Assembly: GCA_021811155.1 (NCBI GenBank) | Contig: JAJZPO010000016.1 | Span: forward strand, 1 to 44,346 | From: Bacillota bacterium | GTDB taxonomy: Bacteria > Bacillota > Desulfitobacteriia > Desulfitobacteriales > JAJXUE01 | DNA length: 44,346 bases | Reading direction: 5' to 3' | Part shown: positions 29,351 through 38,398 of the stretch, piece by piece | Position numbering within the stretch: position 1 is the first letter of the stretch | Layout of the letters: each line of letters begins with the position of its first letter | Notes under the pieces: generated by a model | What the model saw: only the letters and a program-made list of their open reading frames with translations | Told to the model about the DNA's origin: nothing | The model's database searches: none | Made by a program: the position numbers and the translations under genes

Positions 29351-29459
29351 CTCGTCTAAGACTCCCACTTCTATAGGCGGGAGTAGTTACGCAGCATTCT
29401 GCTTCGGTGGAGGTATAGTCCCCCACCGAAGACCCGATGTTTAGCAGAAGCTAGACGAG
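29351..29459. ncRNA. candidate structured multibranched RNA or mobile-element end
   Basis: outer stem CTCGTCTA/TAGACGAG, hairpin ACTCCC...GGGAGT, nested TTCTGC/GCAGAA and CTTCGGTGG/CCACCGAAG. Confidence 0.55.
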
Positions 29460-29466
29460 TTCACTG

Positions 29467-30408
29467 TTACCGGCCTTTTCTCAGGTCGGCGATTTTGCGG
29501 TAAAGTTCCTGTTCCTCCGGGCCAATGTAGTCGGGCAGGTCGATCCTGACTTTGACGTACAGGTCACCTGGGCCCGATTTGCTGTTCAGGCCCTTGCCCT
29601 TCAGACGGAGCCGGCGGTTAGCCCCGCTGGCTGGAGGTACCTTCATGGTCACGCTCCCATCCAGCGTGGGAACTGCCACCTCTGCACCCAGAACTGCCTG
29701 CTCGGGCCTCAGGCTGATTTCGGCCTCCAGGTCGCTGCCGCTGACTTTAAATACCGGGTGGGTCCGGATGTGTACCGTCAGGTAGAGGTCGCCGCGCTCC
29801 CCACCGCCGAACCCCTCTCCCCCCTGGCCCTTGAGGCGGATTTTGCCGCCATTACCTATGCCCTGGGGGATTTTGACGTTAAGGGTCTTGACCTCGTGCC
29901 CTAATGACAGCTGGATCGATGTTTCCGCTCCCCTGTGAACGTCTTCCAGACTGAGTTCCAGTCTCGCTTCCACGTCCTGACCTTTCACTGGCCCGCGCCT
30001 TGCCCTGCGGCCGGCGCGTCCGAAGGGGCCCCCGGCATTTGGATTGAAGCCGCCCGCGCCAAAGAGCATTTCAAAGAAATCGCTAAAGTCACCGCCACCC
30101 CCTGTGGTGGTGTAGAATTCAAAACCGTCCATGTTGGGCGGCGGCTGAAAGTCCTGACCGCCCTGCCAGTTAGCACCCAGCCGGTCATATTTGGACCGCT
30201 TCTCCGGGTCGCTCAAGACCTCGTAGGCCTCGTTGATTTTCTTGATTTTTTCTTCCGCTTCTTCTTTTTCCTTGCCGCTGTGCAGGTCCGGGTGCCATTT
30301 GCGGGCCAGCTTGTGGTAAGCCGATTTTATTTCCTTGGCCGTGGCATCCCGCTTCACTCCGAGCACTTCGTAATAGTCCTGAAATTTCACACTCATCTCA
30401 AGCCTCAC
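29467..30408 (-). CDS. dnaJ: DnaJ/CbpA-type co-chaperone lacking the Cys-rich zinc domain
   Basis: DYYEVLGVKRDATAKEIKSAYHKLARKWHPDLH; G/F region; C-terminal domain without CxxCxGxG repeats. Confidence 0.93.
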   Translation of the reverse strand: MRLEMSVKFQDYYEVLGVKRDATAKEIKSAYHKLARKWHPDLHSGKEKEEAEEKIKKINEAYEVLSDPEKRSKYDRLGANWQGGQDFQPPPNMDGFEFYTTTGGGGDFSDFFEMLFGAGGFNPNAGGPFGRAGRRARRGPVKGQDVEARLELSLEDVHRGAETSIQLSLGHEVKTLNVKIPQGIGNGGKIRLKGQGGEGFGGGERGDLYLTVHIRTHPVFKVSGSDLEAEISLRPEQAVLGAEVAVPTLDGSVTMKVPPASGANRRLRLKGKGLNSKSGPGDLYVKVRIDLPDYIGPEEQELYRKIADLRKGR

Positions 30409-30421
30409 CTGCCCTGAAATT

Positions 30422-30452
30422 CGAGGTCCGATGTCCGAAGTCCGATGTCCGA
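30422..30452. repeat. heptad (GTCCGAN) tandem repeat
   Basis: GAGGTCCGATGTCCGAAGTCCGATGTCCGAG. Confidence 0.8.
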
Positions 30453-30504
30453 GTGCGTGCCTGCTTCAATAGGTTGAGCGGCACCCCTTGGCTTTTTCAG
30501 GGCC

Positions 30505-32373
30505 CTATTTTTCTTCGAATTCTGCATCTACCACATCGTCTGCTGCGGTGTAACCGGCGCCATCTGCACTCCCTTGGTGAGGCTGCGCAGCCTTGCCAAG
30601 GGTATAGGATGCCTGCTCCAGGTCTGCGGCCAGGGCCTTGATGCGCTCCGCCGGAGCGTTATCCTTAAGGGCAGCCCTGAGATCGTTCAGCAGCTGTTCG
30701 ACCCGGGCCTTCTCGTGCAGCGGTAGCTCGCCGCTTTCTCCGAGCTGGCGTTCCACCCGGTAGGCTAAACTGTCCGCTTCGTTGCGGGCTTCAGCCTCCA
30801 GCCTGCGTTCTTTATCCCTGGATGCGTTCGCTTCAGCCTCTTTAACCATGCGGTCAATCTCAGCCTTGTCCAGGCTGGTGGAACCGCTGATAGTAATAGT
30901 CTGCTCCTTGCCGGAAGCTTTATCCTTGGCGCTGACCTTAAGGATGCCGTTAGCGTCGATGTCAAAGGTGACTTCGATCTGCGGCACGCCCCGGGGCGCC
31001 ACAGGAATTCCCTCCAGCTTAAACTGGCCTAAGGAGCGGTTGTCTCCTGCCATCTCCCTCTCTCCCTGCAGGACGTGGATGTCCACCGCGGGCTGGTTGT
31101 CTTCGGCTGTGGAGAAAACCTGGCTGCGGCGTACCGGGATGGTGGTGTTGCGTTCCACCAGCTTGGTCATCACACCACCCAAGGTCTCCAGACCCAGGGA
31201 AAGGGGATTCACATCCAGGAGAAGAACATCCTTCACTTCGCCCGCCAGCACACCTCCTTGGATAGCCGCACCCATGGCTACCACTTCGTCAGGGTTTACG
31301 CCTTGATGGGGGTCTTTGCCTCCGCTTAGGCCTTTCACCAGCTTCTGCACTGCCGGAATGCGGCTGGAGCCACCAACCAGGATCACCTCGTCGATGTCCC
31401 CGTCGCTCAGCTTGGCGTCCGCCAGGGCAGCCGTCACCGGCCCGCGGCAGCGCTCCACCAGGGAATAGGTTAATTCGTCGAATTTGGCCCTGCTCAGTTT
31501 CAGTTCCAGGTGTTTCGGCCCGGAAGCGTCAGCGCTGATGAAGGGAAGGCTTATCTGGGTTTCGGTTACGGTTGAGAGTTCGATTTTTGCCTTCTCCGCA
31601 GCCTCAGTCAAGCGCTGCAGGGCCTGCTTATCTTTGCGCAAATCCAGGCCGTAATCCTGCTTGAATTCTTCAGCCATCCAGTCTACCAGGGCTTTGTCGA
31701 AGTTGTCCCCACCCAGGTGAGTGTCACCGTTGGTTGCCTTGACTTCAAAGACGCCGTCCCCCACTTCCAGGATGGAGACGTCAAAAGTGCCGCCGCCCAG
31801 GTCAAAGACCATTATGGTTTCATTTTTCTTGCTCTCCAGCCCGTAAGCCAGGGCCGCCGCCGTCGGTTCGTTAATGATCCTCAAGACGTTAAGCCCCGCA
31901 ATTTTGCCGGCGTCCTTGGTTGCCTGGCGCTGGGCATCGTTGAAGTAGGCCGGCACAGTAATCACCGCATCCGTGACCTTTTCGCCCAGGTATTTGGATG
32001 CGTCATCAACCAGTTTACGCAGGACCATAGCGGAAATTTCTTCAGGCGCATACTGTTTCCCTTTAATTTCGAAGCGCACTGCGTCGTTCGGTCCGGGCGC
32101 AACTTTATAGGGCACCAGGTTCCGCTCATCGGCTGCCTCAGCATAGCGGCGGCCGATAAAGCGTTTCACGGAGTACAGGGTGTTTTCCGGATTCAGGACT
32201 GACTGGCGCCGGGCAACCTGGCCCACCAAGCGCTCCCCGCTCTCTTTGAAGCCCACGACCGAAGGTGTGGTGCGGTACCCTTCGGCGCTTGCAATTACAG
32301 TGGGCTTGCCACCCTCCATTACCGCAACTACGGAGTTGGTGGTGCCCAAGTCAATTCCTACTGTTTTAGCCAT
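30505..32373 (-). CDS. dnaK: molecular chaperone DnaK
   Basis: [48 protein letters not shown]. Confidence 0.98.
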   Translation of the reverse strand: MAKTVGIDLGTTNSVVAVMEGGKPTVIASAEGYRTTPSVVGFKESGERLVGQVARRQSVLNPENTLYSVKRFIGRRYAEAADERNLVPYKVAPGPNDAVRFEIKGKQYAPEEISAMVLRKLVDDASKYLGEKVTDAVITVPAYFNDAQRQATKDAGKIAGLNVLRIINEPTAAALAYGLESKKNETIMVFDLGGGTFDVSILEVGDGVFEVKATNGDTHLGGDNFDKALVDWMAEEFKQDYGLDLRKDKQALQRLTEAAEKAKIELSTVTETQISLPFISADASGPKHLELKLSRAKFDELTYSLVERCRGPVTAALADAKLSDGDIDEVILVGGSSRIPAVQKLVKGLSGGKDPHQGVNPDEVVAMGAAIQGGVLAGEVKDVLLLDVNPLSLGLETLGGVMTKLVERNTTIPVRRSQVFSTAEDNQPAVDIHVLQGEREMAGDNRSLGQFKLEGIPVAPRGVPQIEVTFDIDANGILKVSAKDKASGKEQTITISGSTSLDKAEIDRMVKEAEANASRDKERRLEAEARNEADSLAYRVERQLGESGELPLHEKARVEQLLNDLRAALKDNAPAERIKALAADLEQASYTLGKAAQPHQGSADGAGYTAADDVVDAEFEEK

Positions 32374-32391
32374 TTTAATCTACCTCCTGAC

Positions 32392-32448
32392 CTTAATTGA
32401 CCTTCTGACCATATCTTACCTTAAAGGTCAGGAAAGGTCAATAAGGTT
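32392..32448 (-). promoter_or_regulatory. dnaK promoter with overlapping CtsR-like AGGTCA repeats
   Basis: minus strand TTGACC-N17-TAAGAT; plus strand AGGTCAGGAAAGGTCAAT has 10-bp GGTCA period; further TGACC repeats at 32396-32420. Confidence 0.65.
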
Positions 32449-32480
32449 GGCAGGATTTTCTGGAGGCATTTTTGGTAAAA

Positions 32481-32510
32481 CAAAATAAGCCATTGCCATG
32501 GCTTATTTTG
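32481..32510. other. 13-bp perfect inverted repeat in divergent dnaK/M24 peptidase spacer
   Basis: CAAAATAAGCCAT-TGCC-ATGGCTTATTTTG. Confidence 0.6.
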
Positions 32511-32610
32511 CGGTGCGACTATTTTTGTTCGCTCGTTCATGGGCCGCGCAGGTTACCGCAAAAAATTGTCGAAATAGTACAAATAGAACTTTGAGGGGGG
32601 GGCACTACCT

Positions 32611-33792
32611 ATGCGCATTACGCCGGCACAAGAGCTGGAACAAAGGTCGCACAAACTTCAGGATCTTATGCGCCAAGAAGGCGTGGACGGAGCAATTGTT
32701 CTTCTAAACGCCGATCTGATATATTTTGCCGGGACCTGCCAGCAGTCCCACTTGTTCATTCCTGTTCAGGTGAGCACGGTGTTGATGGTAAAAAAGGACC
32801 TGACCCGGGCCAGGCGCGAGTCAACCTTGCAGAACATCATCCCCTTTGGTAGCCTGAAGGAGCTGCCCAGCCTGCTTCAGGCCCAGGGCTATGGGAACCT
32901 GAAACGCATCGGCCTGGAGCTTGACGTCCTGCCCGCGGCCCAGTACCTGCGATACAGCAGAATTCTTTCCCCGGCAGAGGTAGTGGACATCAGCCACCTG
33001 ATCCGCACCGTCCGTGCGGTCAAGTCCCAGTATGAACTGGAGATATTACGGGATGCAGCCCGGCAGGCCGGCACCGTCTATGCCAAGGTACCGGAACTGT
33101 TGCAGGAAGGCATGACGGAGCTGGAACTGGCCGGACAGCTGGAGGCTATCTACCGCAAGCTGGGCCATCAGAGCCTGGTGCGCACCCACGCCTTTAACAT
33201 GGAAACCATTTTCGGCCACCTGATGTCAGGCGCCAGTCTGGCAGTGCCCAGTTTCCTGGCCAGCCCCACCGGCGGCGAGGGCCCGGGACCGGCTTATCCC
33301 CAGAGCGCCGGCTTCAAGCTTATCCAGCGGAACGAGCCTGTAATGGTGGACTACGTGGGAATCATGGACGGTTATATCGTGGACATGACCAGGATTTTCT
33401 GCCTGGGCAGCCTGCCGGACAAGATGCTGGGGGCACATCAAACTGCGCTGGAAATTCAGGCAATCCTTATGGATGCTGGGAAACCAGGGGTAAGCTGCGG
33501 TGAACTCTTTGACCTGGCCTGGCAGAAAGCGAGAGCCGGCAGATACAGTGAAAATTTCATGGGGCTGAACGAAGCGGTTCCCTTTATTGGACACGGTGTG
33601 GGGCTTGAACTCGACGAATTGCCGGTCGTTGCCCGCGGCGTCAAAACCCTGCTGGAGGAAGGTACGGTGCTGGCTTTGGAGCCCAAGTTCATCTTCCCCG
33701 AGGGTGCGGTAGGAATCGAGAATACGTTCGTGGTCACCCCCAAGGGGTTGGAACGGATCAGCGTGTTTGAGGAAGAGATTATCTTTGTTTGA
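32611..33792 (+). CDS. M24 family Xaa-Pro peptidase
   Basis: RTVRAVKSQYELEILRDAARQAG, VMVDYVGIMDGYIVDMTRIF, PFIGHGVGLELDELPVVARG. Confidence 0.93.
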   Translation: MRITPAQELEQRSHKLQDLMRQEGVDGAIVLLNADLIYFAGTCQQSHLFIPVQVSTVLMVKKDLTRARRESTLQNIIPFGSLKELPSLLQAQGYGNLKRIGLELDVLPAAQYLRYSRILSPAEVVDISHLIRTVRAVKSQYELEILRDAARQAGTVYAKVPELLQEGMTELELAGQLEAIYRKLGHQSLVRTHAFNMETIFGHLMSGASLAVPSFLASPTGGEGPGPAYPQSAGFKLIQRNEPVMVDYVGIMDGYIVDMTRIFCLGSLPDKMLGAHQTALEIQAILMDAGKPGVSCGELFDLAWQKARAGRYSENFMGLNEAVPFIGHGVGLELDELPVVARGVKTLLEEGTVLALEPKFIFPEGAVGIENTFVVTPKGLERISVFEEEIIFV

Positions 33793-33942
33793 CGCCGGAA
33801 TGCAGCGGGAACTTGGCGCCAAAAACAGAAAATCCCGCCCGGCAAATTTAGGGCCATTCCGCACCTGTCCGCAAGCAAAAGGGTCTTTACTTCGCACAAA
33901 ACAGATGATTTCCTGCTTTTTGGCTAAAAATAAGTTCCGGTA

Positions 33943-35310
33943 TTACCGGTCAGCCAGAGCAATGTAATCGCGCCTCTCAGCCACGCTTTTATAGGCCGGC
34001 CTGATGATTTTGCCCGCATTGACGATTTCCTCGATGCGGTGAGCGCTCCAACCGGCTATCCTGGCAATGGCAAAAATCGGCGTAAACATCTCCGCCGGCA
34101 AGTCCAGCATGCGGTAAACAAAACCCGAATAAAAATCCACGTTGGCGCTGACGCCCTTATACATTTTGTTGTTCCGGGCGATAACTTGCGGCGCCAGTTC
34201 CTCCACCTTGGCATAGAGGTTGTATTCTTCTTCCAGACCCTTTGCTTTAGCCAGTTCAGCCACATAGTGTTTGAAGATGACTGCCCTGGGATCTGATACG
34301 GAATACACAGCGTGTCCAATGCCGTAAATCAGGCCCGATCTGTCGAAAGCTTCCTTGCCCAGCAATTTGGTCAGATAGTTTTCGATCTCCGCCTCATCCG
34401 CCCAATCCTGCAGGTTGTGCTTCATATCCTCAAACATCTGCACAACCTTGATGTTTGCTCCCCCATGCCTGGGGCCCTTAAGCGAGCCCAGAGCCGCAGA
34501 CATGGCTGCGTAGGTGTCCGTACCGGTTGAGGTTACCACATGGGTAACAAAGGTGGAATTGTTTCCCCCGCCATGCTCCGCGTGCAGCACCAGGGCCAAG
34601 TCAAGCAGCATGGCCTCAAGTTTGGTGTATTTGCTGTCCGGCCTGAGCATGGACAGAATATTCTCCGCCGTGCTCAAATCAGGTCTCGGGCTGTGAATGT
34701 AAAGGCTTTGGCTGCCGTGGTAATGGGCATAGGCCTGAAAGCCATAAACGGCAAGAGACGGAAAACGGGCAATCAGTCCGATACATTGCTTCAGTACGTT
34801 CTTAACGGAGCCGTCATCAGGATTGTCGTCAAAGCTATACAGGGCGAGGACGCTTCTCGCCAATACGTTCATGATATCCTTGCTCGGAGCTTTCATAATC
34901 ACATCCCGGGCGAAATCTTCGGGCAGCTTTTGATAGAGGGCCAGCATATCCCAAAAATCCTTGAGTTGGTTTTTGTCAGGCAGATTCCCGAACAGGAGCA
35001 GGTAGCAAGTTTCTTCGAAACCCCAGCGGTCATCCCTGATAAAACCTTTTACAAGGTCGAAAATGTCATAACCCCGGTAAATCAGCCTGCCCGGAACGGG
35101 AACCATCTCGCCTTCATCCAGGATATAGGAATGCACCTCCCCAATCTCGGTCAGGCCCACAAGAACACCTTTCCCGTCTATATCCCGAAGTCCCCTTTTA
35201 ACATCATACTTATTGAATAGCTCGGGCTTGATAAAACTGCTCCTTTCAGCCATGACACTAAGTTCATTCAGCATTTTTTCTTCCATTAACTTAATTTCGC
35301 CGTTTGCCAC
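33943..35310 (-). CDS. citrate synthase
   Basis: LIYRGYDIFDLVKGF, LHAEHGGGNNSTFVTHVVTSTGTDTYAAMSAALGSLKGPRHGGAN, GIGHAVYSVSDPRA. Confidence 0.94.
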   Translation of the reverse strand: MANGEIKLMEEKMLNELSVMAERSSFIKPELFNKYDVKRGLRDIDGKGVLVGLTEIGEVHSYILDEGEMVPVPGRLIYRGYDIFDLVKGFIRDDRWGFEETCYLLLFGNLPDKNQLKDFWDMLALYQKLPEDFARDVIMKAPSKDIMNVLARSVLALYSFDDNPDDGSVKNVLKQCIGLIARFPSLAVYGFQAYAHYHGSQSLYIHSPRPDLSTAENILSMLRPDSKYTKLEAMLLDLALVLHAEHGGGNNSTFVTHVVTSTGTDTYAAMSAALGSLKGPRHGGANIKVVQMFEDMKHNLQDWADEAEIENYLTKLLGKEAFDRSGLIYGIGHAVYSVSDPRAVIFKHYVAELAKAKGLEEEYNLYAKVEELAPQVIARNNKMYKGVSANVDFYSGFVYRMLDLPAEMFTPIFAIARIAGWSAHRIEEIVNAGKIIRPAYKSVAERRDYIALADR

Positions 35311-35376
35311 TTAAACAACCTCCCTTACATGAAATCTTGCACCGGCCAAATATGCTGCGAATGCTGACAGGCCCAC

Positions 35377-35458
35377 AGACCTGGTAATCCTGGGAATAAC
35401 AGGTCTTGCTTCCAAGCTTCGTCCAAAAACAGACACGAGTGTCTATCTGGCGTCGTGT
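35377..35458. promoter_or_regulatory. inverted repeats upstream of citrate synthase
   Basis: AGACCTG...CAGGTCT (35377-35406); AGACAC-GA-GTGTCT (35431-35444); overlapping ACACGA...TCGTGT. Confidence 0.4.
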
Positions 35459-35575
35459 ATACAAAATACCACAGCCAGAATCTTTCTTTCTAATTAGTTC
35501 GAGGTTTTACTCAATATTCCTGCCAGAGGTGCATTCAGGAACCATGTAGGTCAGCCAGCACTGGCACCAGCCAAC

Positions 35576-35766
35576 AAGAAACGCGCGCTTCGTTTTTCCT
35601 CAGCGCGCGCGTTTCCCTGCCGAGGCTGAGACATGTATGTTAGTCTCAGCCTCTCTAGGACTAGGACCGCGCTAGCCCCGGCCCTTCTTTTGGGTTTGCG
35701 CGGTCCGTCGCAGCACCCCGTGTTCGATATGCTCGGCAAAAGTTGCCGAGTATATACTTTCTGAGG
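35576..35766. repeat. mosaic hairpin element, copy 2 (with two extra internal hairpins)
   Basis: GAAACGCGCGC...GCGCGCGTTTC; GAGGCTGAGAC...GTCTCAGCCTC; GGACCGCGC...GCGCGGTCC; ATATGCTCGGCAA-AAG-TTGCCGAGTATAT. Confidence 0.85.
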
Positions 35767-35772
35767 TAGATC

Positions 35773-35803
35773 AAAGGGACCTCCCTTAGGAGATCCTTTT
35801 TTT
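35773..35803 (+). terminator. terminator-like hairpin 3' of mosaic element copy 2
   Basis: AAAGGGACCTCCCTTAGGAGATCCTTTTTTT. Confidence 0.6.
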
Positions 35804-35993
35804 GTTCGCTTGCTTCCCTGAAGCCATCCTTCCCGAACACCTTGGCTGATTGAATTCCCGCGAGCAGTAGGATTTTCCTCACAGCTGGGAGTGATAAACT
35901 TCACACTGGCTGTCGGACTTTTCTCACAGAACCATTATTCGAACCATGATAACTTTTATACATAAATTTAAAACATATAGGGAGGTAGACCCA

Positions 35994-37892
35994 ATGTCAA
36001 GTTGTCAGACCTGTCCCTCATCCGACACCTGTTACTCAGCCCACAACAGCACTAATGACATGTACGAGCGCACCACCAAACTCGGCATTCCCACCATCTT
36101 TGACCGCTGGGAAGCCCAGCAGCCTCAGTGCGGTTTCGGCATGCAGGGGATCTGCTGCCAGCTTTGCAGCCACGGGCCTTGCCGCATAACCCAAAAAGCT
36201 GACCGTGGAATCTGCGGCGCCACCGCCGACACCATTGTAGCAAGAAACCTTGTCCGCCTTACATCTCACGGCGCAGCCGCCTACAGCCACCACCTGGAAG
36301 AATTGGCTAAAACCCTCAAGGCAACTGCCCAGGGCAAGACCCCCTTTAAAATCGGAGATGAAAAGAAATTGCGGGACATAGCTGCGGTAGTAGGTTTGGA
36401 CGCCACCAAATCCACAGCCGATCTTGCCATAGCCCTTGCCGATATTATCCTGTCCGAGCTGCGCAAAGGCAGTGAAGAGCCCCTGGCCTTGCTTGACCTG
36501 TTCGCTCCCCCAACCCGCAAAGAGGCCTGGGAGAAATTAGGCGTGATTCCGGGTGGAGTCTTGTCAGAAATCCGCGACGCGCTGACCAAGACTATGTCCA
36601 ACATCGACACAGACCCCATCGACCTGCTCCTAACTGCAGTCCGCCTTTCCATTGCCACCGGTTACATGGGCCTGGTAGGGACCACAACCCTCCAGGACAT
36701 CCTCCTCGGCACACCTTCCCTGACCAACAGTGAAGCCGATCTGGGTGTGATAGACCCCGCCACAGTCAATATCGTCGCCCATGGTCACGTTCCGCTGGTG
36801 GCCACTGCCGTTTTGCAGGCCATCCAGGACCCTGAATTAAATAAACTGGCGCGTCAGGCCGGGGCCGAAGGCATCAAGGTCTATGGCTCCATGTGCACCG
36901 GCCAGGAACTGATGCAGCGCTCAGCCGGCAGCGCCCGCGGCTTTGCCGGACAGCTCAGCAACTGGCTTTCCCAGGAATACTATGTTGCCACCGGCGCTGT
37001 AGACCTGGTGATGATGGACATGAACTGCTCCATCCCAGGGTTGAAGACGGTTGCCGACCACTTCCATACCAAGCTGGTGAGTGTGGACAGGATTCTGCGC
37101 ATGGAAGGGGTGGAGGACCATGTCGACTACGAACCTGAAAAAGTGGCAGAGCAAGCCCGGCAGTTGGTGAAAATGGCTATTGACACCTATAAGAAGCGGG
37201 GCCAAAATATCTATATCCCTGAGTACAAGGCCAAGGCAGTAGCCGGATTTGGCGTGGAAACGATCGTCCGGGCCTTGGGCGGCAGCCTTGATCCTCTCCT
37301 TGATGCGGTAAAAGCAAATCAAATCCGGGGTATTGCCGCAGTGGTAGGCTGCACCAACAACCGCAACGGTCAGGACTTCAAAGGACTGGCCATCATGCGC
37401 GAATTCATCAAGCATAATGTCTTGGTCATTGCCGCCGGCTGCATGAGCAGCGCCGCTGAAATTGAGGGGCTAACCGATCCGGCTGCCGCTGAACTCTGCG
37501 GCGATAGCTTGAAGGACGTGTGCAAAGCGCTGGGCATTCCACCTGTACTCAACTTCGGTTCTTGTGTTGACATCGGACGCATCGGGGTCGCTGTCACAGA
37601 GATCGCCGGAGCCCTCGGCGTGGATCCCAGCCAGCTGCCTGTAGTGGCTTCCGCTCCCGAGTACCTGGAGCAAAAGGCCGTAGCCGATGGAATTTTCGCT
37701 GTCTCCTTCGGCCTCCTGACCCATATCGGCCCCGTTCCTCCCGTAACGGGAAGCGAGCTCGTGACTAAGATCCTGACTGACGACATTGCCCAGCTTTTAG
37801 GCGGAAAGGTTTTGGTGCAGGAGGACCCGGTTAAGGCCGCTGAGGAGATGATTGCCCATATTGATGCCAAACGCAGCTCCCTGGGCATATAG
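35994..37892 (+). CDS. cooS: anaerobic Ni-CO dehydrogenase catalytic subunit
   Basis: CGFGMQGICCQLCSHGPCRI, GICGA, HGHVP, MCTGQEL, DMNCSIPG, GCTNNRNG, AAGCMSSA, FGSCVD; AGGGAGG before ATG at 35994. Confidence 0.96.
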   Translation: MSSCQTCPSSDTCYSAHNSTNDMYERTTKLGIPTIFDRWEAQQPQCGFGMQGICCQLCSHGPCRITQKADRGICGATADTIVARNLVRLTSHGAAAYSHHLEELAKTLKATAQGKTPFKIGDEKKLRDIAAVVGLDATKSTADLAIALADIILSELRKGSEEPLALLDLFAPPTRKEAWEKLGVIPGGVLSEIRDALTKTMSNIDTDPIDLLLTAVRLSIATGYMGLVGTTTLQDILLGTPSLTNSEADLGVIDPATVNIVAHGHVPLVATAVLQAIQDPELNKLARQAGAEGIKVYGSMCTGQELMQRSAGSARGFAGQLSNWLSQEYYVATGAVDLVMMDMNCSIPGLKTVADHFHTKLVSVDRILRMEGVEDHVDYEPEKVAEQARQLVKMAIDTYKKRGQNIYIPEYKAKAVAGFGVETIVRALGGSLDPLLDAVKANQIRGIAAVVGCTNNRNGQDFKGLAIMREFIKHNVLVIAAGCMSSAAEIEGLTDPAAAELCGDSLKDVCKALGIPPVLNFGSCVDIGRIGVAVTEIAGALGVDPSQLPVVASAPEYLEQKAVADGIFAVSFGLLTHIGPVPPVTGSELVTKILTDDIAQLLGGKVLVQEDPVKAAEEMIAHIDAKRSSLGI

Positions 37893-37902
37893 GAGGACAG
37901 CC

Positions 37903-38394
37903 ATGAAACAGATAATGGTTGACGTAGAGCGCTGTAACGGCTGTTTGACCTGTACACTCGCTTGCTCCGCAGCCCACTCCTTGACCGATACGATCGTCGC
38001 GGCCATGGCAGCAAAAACCCCCGCCCGCATCCAGGTAATGCCGGTAAAGGGCAAGGCTGTACCCCTGATGTGCCGTCATTGTGAAGAACCAGCCTGCGTT
38101 GACGCCTGCATGGCAGGAGCCATGCAGAAGGACCCGGTTACCGGCATAGTCACCAATGAGGGAAACGAGCAAGCCTGCGTAGGCTGCTGGATGTGCATCA
38201 TGGCCTGTCCCTACGGAGCAGTAACCCAGCACCCCAATGGCAAGACCGCACTTAAGTGTGACCGCTGCAGGGGCAGAGAGACCCCTGCCTGTGTGGAATC
38301 CTGCCCGAATAACGCTCTGCGCTTCGTTGAAGTGGGCGAGTTCGCCGCAGAAAAGGCTGCAAAAACTGCCGTGTCTCAGTTAACGGGCACCTAA
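37903..38394 (+). CDS. CooF-like 4Fe-4S ferredoxin-type electron-transfer protein
   Basis: CNGCLTCTLAC, CRHCEEPACVDAC, CVGCWMCIMACPYGA, CDRCRGRETPACVESCP; AGGAGG before ATG 37903. Confidence 0.93.
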   Translation: MKQIMVDVERCNGCLTCTLACSAAHSLTDTIVAAMAAKTPARIQVMPVKGKAVPLMCRHCEEPACVDACMAGAMQKDPVTGIVTNEGNEQACVGCWMCIMACPYGAVTQHPNGKTALKCDRCRGRETPACVESCPNNALRFVEVGEFAAEKAAKTAVSQLTGT

Positions 38395-38398
38395 GGGG

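Noticed and set aside
35551-35904. ORFs of 117 and 73 aa in the citrate synthase/cooS spacer
   Set aside because: They run through the hairpin array and terminator; no family motif or convincing ribosome site.
35911-35925. CooA-type site (TGTCG half) upstream of cooS
   Set aside because: Only a half-site; no matching CGACA arm at the expected spacing.
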